Below the pieces are notes generated by a model. The model saw nothing but the letters and a program-made list of their open reading frames with translations. It was not told where the DNA came from and did no database searches. Made by a program: the position numbers and the translations under genes. 64,000 bases of DNA from Bacillota bacterium (lineage in GTDB: Bacteria > Bacillota > Bacilli > Paenibacillales > UBA4045): contig JAEZQY010000061.1 of NCBI GenBank assembly GCA_023441055.1, forward strand, positions 124,001 to 188,000. Direction: 5' to 3'. Shown one piece after another: positions 60,134 through 64,000 of the stretch (position 1 is the first letter of the stretch; each line of letters begins with the position of its first letter).

Positions 60134-63100
60134 ATGCAACGTACATCGAGGAAAATAGTAAGTCTATGCTTAGCGATCTGCATGTTGTTCTCATTGGCGC
60201 CTATATCGGCGCCTGTTGCTGCTGCATCTGGAGCAGCAGCGCCGGAGTGGTCTGCGGGCTATCCGAGAATGGGAGACATGTCTGACACGAGCGGAGAAAT
60301 TGAGGTGAGGATGAATAAATCCGGCCGGGTCTATTATGTGGTTCTTCCTGCCGGTGCATCGGCACCGCTAGCGATGGAAGTGAAGGCAGGCACGGGCAGG
60401 AATGGCGCAATTCCTGTTACAGCTGGCAGCCAATCAGTTGCTGCAGATGCGGAGGAGGCGCTTGCGATAGCCGGATTGACGGACATCTCGCTCTATGATG
60501 CCTATCTGGTAGTGGAGGATGATGCTTTCAATATGCAGCAAGCTCCTGTCCGCGTGCGCATCTCCACGAATATTCTGGGTTACTATAATTTCGAGGGAAA
60601 TTTAGAAGACCAGAGCGGCAGCGGGAATCACGGCACGCCAATCGGCACGCCGAGCTATGCCAGCGGATTCGCAGGGCAAGGATTAAGCTTGAACGGCTCG
60701 AGCGGTCTGGTGCTTCCCTATGACTTGCTGCGCTCGAATAAGACGTTTACCGTGACCATGCGGTTTAAGACGACAGGGACTGGCTCGCTTCTGGGCTATC
60801 AGAATTCAGATGTGAGCGGCAGCCCAACGCAATGGATTCCAATTATATATATTGATAAGTATGGCAAGCTGAATGCGATGCTGTACGTCGGTCCGGAAGG
60901 CTATGGGTATTCCCTGCGAGTGACGACCGATGAGGCGGTTAATGATGACCGTTGGCATAAGGTCACCGTAACAGCGACAGCCGACAGTGTGTCCATCTAT
61001 ATCGATGATCAAGCGCCAGAGACGGCCAGCGGCGAAGTCTCTACCTTCGAGATGTCCAATAATCAAATTGGCGTTGCCTTTAATGACGATTTACGAGATG
61101 CCAATGTAGTAGGAGAGAAGAAGCTCGACTACTATACCGGCGATATTGATGATGTGTTCATCATCTCCAAGGGCATAGATAGCGCAGGTGTTCGTCTGCT
61201 GACCGATGATGCGCCGAAGGCGGATACCATCAGTGTCACTAATCATGTGTACGGCACACCGGATTTGGTGACGGCGGCTGGTCTCGCGCCTGTAGATATC
61301 GTCTATGTGTATGATGCGCCGGCTGGCGGGAACCTGCTGGGCACCGCTGCTGTTCAAGCAGGCAGCACCCAGGCACAGGTGATCATTCCACAGCTGGGAT
61401 CGAATTCCGGGCATGTCTATGTCTCAGTGGCGAAATCCGGTGACAATGAAAGCACACGCACACAAGTCAGTTACATATCGGAAGCCGCGCAGGCTGCTAA
61501 TCATGATATCGCGCTTGCCCGACTGCTGCTGCCGGATCACATCACGGCTAGTCCGGACAGCGATACCAATCTGCTGGCGAAACTGCATGCGATTGCGGGC
61601 ATAGCCGATACAGGTGTTACGCTGAGCCTGCATTCCAATCATAGCCAGATCGCCGGCAATGGCGACATCACCTATGCAGCTGGTGAATTAACCGGTGATG
61701 TGCTGGTCTATATCAATAAAGCGGATGGAACTCAGGATTCGAAAATAATGATAGTTACTGTGCAAGCCGCAGAACCGTCGAATCAACCTGATCCTCCAGG
61801 CGAAGTGGAAGAGGATCTAGATACGAATTTTATTACATTCAAATACGACACGTTCAGTAATGACGGAAGGCTAATTACGAACGGCAGCACAGCCTATGTG
61901 AATAATCGGTTAAGGCTGACGCCGGCTTTGGGCGATCGGTGGGGAACGGCATTTAACGAAGACCGTGTCTCGCTTAAGGATGAGCGATCCTTCAGCACTT
62001 ACTTTACATTCGAGATCACGAATGGCGGAGGATACGATGTCGGCTGGGCGGACGGTATTGTGTTTGCGGTGCAGACGTATTCGAACAGAGCTGGTCAAGC
62101 AGGCGGCGGTATGGGCTACCAGGGTATCTTGGAAAGTGTCGGAATAGAGTTCGACACTTGGGACAACGGCGCAGCTGTGAATGATCCGTCCGCCAATCAT
62201 GTGGCGATTAATGTGAATGGCGATATCACCAACACGAATAATCCGGTAGTTCATGTTAGCGGTATAAATATGAAGACCGGGACGATACATGGATGGGTTG
62301 ACTATGATGGTCTGAATAAGACGATTGAAGTTCGGATGAATCAAAATAATAATACAAGACCGACGGATCCGATTATTCAACAAACCAATTTTAATTTGAC
62401 ACAAATATTGACCTCCGATAATGTCTATGTCGGGTTTACAGCTGCGACTGGCGGGGCCTATCAGAATCACGATATTACGTCGTGGTACTTCACGAATGGC
62501 TATGCGCCGATTGATGTCAGATCAACGAATTATGAACAGGCGCCTACCAGTTATGTGATGACGAGCACGCCGCAGGAAGACGGGCGTGTGAAGGTCGACA
62601 TCCAAGCGGTGGGTGGTTCGAAGCGCGATGGAGTACGGCTGTCTGTTAGCGGTACGAACGGTGCAGCTGCGATGCCAAATTCGGTTGTCACGGATGGCGA
62701 CGGTAAGGCAACCGTCTATATGGAGTCTCCAAGCGGGACAGTGACGACTACGGTTAGGGTAGAAGGCCCTGCGGGTATCTATAGCGAGCAGCAAGTCACC
62801 ATACCAGGCAAGACAGCTGCTCCTCTGGCGAGCAATATTGTGGCCAATGCTACCGATGGAACAGTGGCGGTAACGGGTGTTCCGGAAGGGGCTGCGGCTA
62901 CACTCTATGATCACCTTGGTAACATCTTATTCACACAATCTGATGTAACTGGTGGAACGATCACCTTCACGAATGTAACAGATATGACGATTGAAGAGGA
63001 TATCATGGTTGCGTTCGATGTTGCTGGACAGGCTGAGAGTGAGAGGACCGCTGTACGCCCTAAGGTACGCAGCGATGCTGTTCCTGCTGCGGATATCCAT

Positions 63101-64000
63101 TCCAACGGAACGCAGGATGTGGTCTATGTGACCGCTGTACCGCCAGGAGCTGTTATTCGTGTATATGATGCAGATGGCGTGAAGATTGGAGAAGGTACGA
63201 ACGTAGGATCAGATGATCCTTACGGTGTAGATGTGATCTCAGGCTTAACAGATCTTCAAGCGGTTCAGGTTTCTATACAGCTTGTGCATGAGCTCGAGAG
63301 CGCACGCACGTCAGTCACGACGATATTGGAGACCAGTGCAGCGCCTTTCGGTGCAATTGCTGCTGCTCAGCTGGACGTGATCCGCGTGCAACATGTACCT
63401 AATAACGCGAAGGTTATCGTGTACAGCACTGATGGCGAAGAAGTTGCTTCCATCTATAATCGGACTGGCTCGGTCAGCACACTGGAGGTGGATATGTTCC
63501 CGCCAGGGTTCGATATTGGCGACCTATTCGATGTCTCTATTATTGAAGTAGAGAAGTATGAGAGTGAGAAGGTCCGGGTGCAAGGTAAGGTGCCTGGGGC
63601 ACCGCTAGTCTCAAGCGATCTTAAGGCTAATGGTACTCAGGATGATGTGATCGTGCAGGACGTTCCTGCTGGATCGATCATTCATGTCTACGATACGAGC
63701 GGCAATCTGATTGGACAAGCTGCGCAAGTCGGTGATACAACGCGTGATTTGACGATCAGTATTGCTGGCGGTCTCGCAGACCAGCAGAAGGTTCGTGTCA
63801 CGATCACAAGACCGGGTCATCTGGAAAGCTCTTCGGTCGAAGTGACGGCGATGCTGGAGTCGAGCGCGATTCCAGCAGATATAATCGCTAGTGCGACTGC
63901 TGATAAGGTGATCGTAAAGGATGTTCCAGCAGGCGCATTGGTGAAGGTGTACGACCAGCATGGAGAATTACTGGCTGCGGAAATCAATTCTGCTGGAAGC
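60134..64000 (+). CDS. Large secreted protein with LamG-like and L-type lectin-like domains (partial, runs off the window)
   Basis: The frame stays open for 1289 codons to the right edge. Signal peptide 1-39 (SLCLAICMLFSLAPISAPVA). About 140-355: a LamG/concanavalin-like jelly roll (YYNFEGNLEDQSGSGNHGTP, VTMRFKTTGTGSLLGYQ, DIDDVFI). About 575-800: an L-type lectin-like domain (FSTYFTFEI, GGMGYQGILESVGIEFDTWD, VAINVNGD, VYVGFTAATG, SWYF). From about 895 on: at least four Ig-like repeats of about 85 residues, each with an xVPxGAxIxVYDxxG strand. ATG follows GGAGGGG with 5-nt spacing. The 3' end, and with it any SLH or sortase signal, is outside the window. A glycan-binding surface protein is the best reading. 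Confidence 0.88.
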   Translation, partial: MQRTSRKIVSLCLAICMLFSLAPISAPVAAASGAAAPEWSAGYPRMGDMSDTSGEIEVRMNKSGRVYYVVLPAGASAPLAMEVKAGTGRNGAIPVTAGSQSVAADAEEALAIAGLTDISLYDAYLVVEDDAFNMQQAPVRVRISTNILGYYNFEGNLEDQSGSGNHGTPIGTPSYASGFAGQGLSLNGSSGLVLPYDLLRSNKTFTVTMRFKTTGTGSLLGYQNSDVSGSPTQWIPIIYIDKYGKLNAMLYVGPEGYGYSLRVTTDEAVNDDRWHKVTVTATADSVSIYIDDQAPETASGEVSTFEMSNNQIGVAFNDDLRDANVVGEKKLDYYTGDIDDVFIISKGIDSAGVRLLTDDAPKADTISVTNHVYGTPDLVTAAGLAPVDIVYVYDAPAGGNLLGTAAVQAGSTQAQVIIPQLGSNSGHVYVSVAKSGDNESTRTQVSYISEAAQAANHDIALARLLLPDHITASPDSDTNLLAKLHAIAGIADTGVTLSLHSNHSQIAGNGDITYAAGELTGDVLVYINKADGTQDSKIMIVTVQAAEPSNQPDPPGEVEEDLDTNFITFKYDTFSNDGRLITNGSTAYVNNRLRLTPALGDRWGTAFNEDRVSLKDERSFSTYFTFEITNGGGYDVGWADGIVFAVQTYSNRAGQAGGGMGYQGILESVGIEFDTWDNGAAVNDPSANHVAINVNGDITNTNNPVVHVSGINMKTGTIHGWVDYDGLNKTIEVRMNQNNNTRPTDPIIQQTNFNLTQILTSDNVYVGFTAATGGAYQNHDITSWYFTNGYAPIDVRSTNYEQAPTSYVMTSTPQEDGRVKVDIQAVGGSKRDGVRLSVSGTNGAAAMPNSVVTDGDGKATVYMESPSGTVTTTVRVEGPAGIYSEQQVTIPGKTAAPLASNIVANATDGTVAVTGVPEGAAATLYDHLGNILFTQSDVTGGTITFTNVTDMTIEEDIMVAFDVAGQAESERTAVRPKVRSDAVPAADIHSNGTQDVVYVTAVPPGAVIRVYDADGVKIGEGTNVGSDDPYGVDVISGLTDLQAVQVSIQLVHELESARTSVTTILETSAAPFGAIAAAQLDVIRVQHVPNNAKVIVYSTDGEEVASIYNRTGSVSTLEVDMFPPGFDIGDLFDVSIIEVEKYESEKVRVQGKVPGAPLVSSDLKANGTQDDVIVQDVPAGSIIHVYDTSGNLIGQAAQVGDTTRDLTISIAGGLADQQKVRVTITRPGHLESSSVEVTAMLESSAIPADIIASATADKVIVKDVPAGALVKVYDQHGELLAAEINSAGS

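Overview
The window looks like chromosome of an endospore-forming Firmicute of the Paenibacillus group. Evidence: the gene order ydcC - alr - ndoAI - ndoA - tex - cmpA - SprT-like - tRNA-Asn - tRNA-Ser matches the Bacillus/Paenibacillus core; spore genes are present (CmpA, YdcC, a SleB-type hydrolase); several proteins carry copper-amine-oxidase N-terminal (stalk) domains and one has three SLH domains; ribosome binding sites are strong GGAGG types with frequent GTG/TTG starts. The species cannot be named from the sequence alone.

Layout. 1-2.2 kb: UDP-glucose metabolism (ugd, galU). 2.3-3.1 kb: gene debris, including a broken secreted trypsin-like protease. 3.2-13.5 kb: secreted proteins, with three clear paralogues (3253, 6166, 10490) plus a more distant relative on the other strand (4905), a stalk-domain protein, a TraX-like membrane protein and a TPR-glycosyltransferase. 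13.6-17.6 kb: an HD-GYP-like protein with an altered HD motif, a SleB-type hydrolase, an esterase and an unknown membrane-anchored protein. 17.7-25.1 kb: the conserved core block with four tRNA genes near its end; the interval that in B. subtilis carries the rsb-sigB operon (between ndoA and tex) holds only four copies of a 51-bp repeat. 25.2-26.8 kb: Uma2 nuclease-like protein and galE.

27.3-39.1 kb, directly after tRNA-Glu/tRNA-Leu, is an A/T-richer locus: a serine hydrolase, a YesN/YesM two-component system, an LplB/YtcP/LipO-type ABC importer, two FAD-dependent oxidoreductase-like proteins and a beta-lactamase-fold hydrolase. Three of its transcription units start with nearly the same 68-bp promoter element, which makes it a self-contained regulon and a good candidate target for the local response regulator. 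39.2-42.2 kb: two tandem solute-binding lipoproteins without permeases, and a YkgJ-type cysteine-cluster protein.

42.5-47.9 kb is an operon-like signalling cassette: a BTAD/SARP-type activator, a PP2C-fold protein that has lost its metal-binding acids, an intact RsbU-like phosphatase, an RsbW-like kinase and a STAS antagonist, but no sigma factor. It is followed by a 2543-residue surface protein (beta-propeller, Fn3, Ig-like and SLH domains) whose promoter region contains a perfect 16-bp palindrome. 55.8-60.1 kb: a 7TMR-DISM hybrid kinase with two kinase modules and a REC-BTAD response regulator. From 60.1 kb to the window end runs the 5' part of another large secreted protein (LamG-like and L-type lectin-like domains plus Ig-like repeats).

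The most interesting points are the triplicated promoter of the 27-39 kb locus, the partner-switching cassette with a pseudophosphatase next to the giant S-layer-type protein, and the secreted paralogue family whose upstream regions carry Spo0A-box-like sites. Domain names are assigned by eye from motifs, without database searches.
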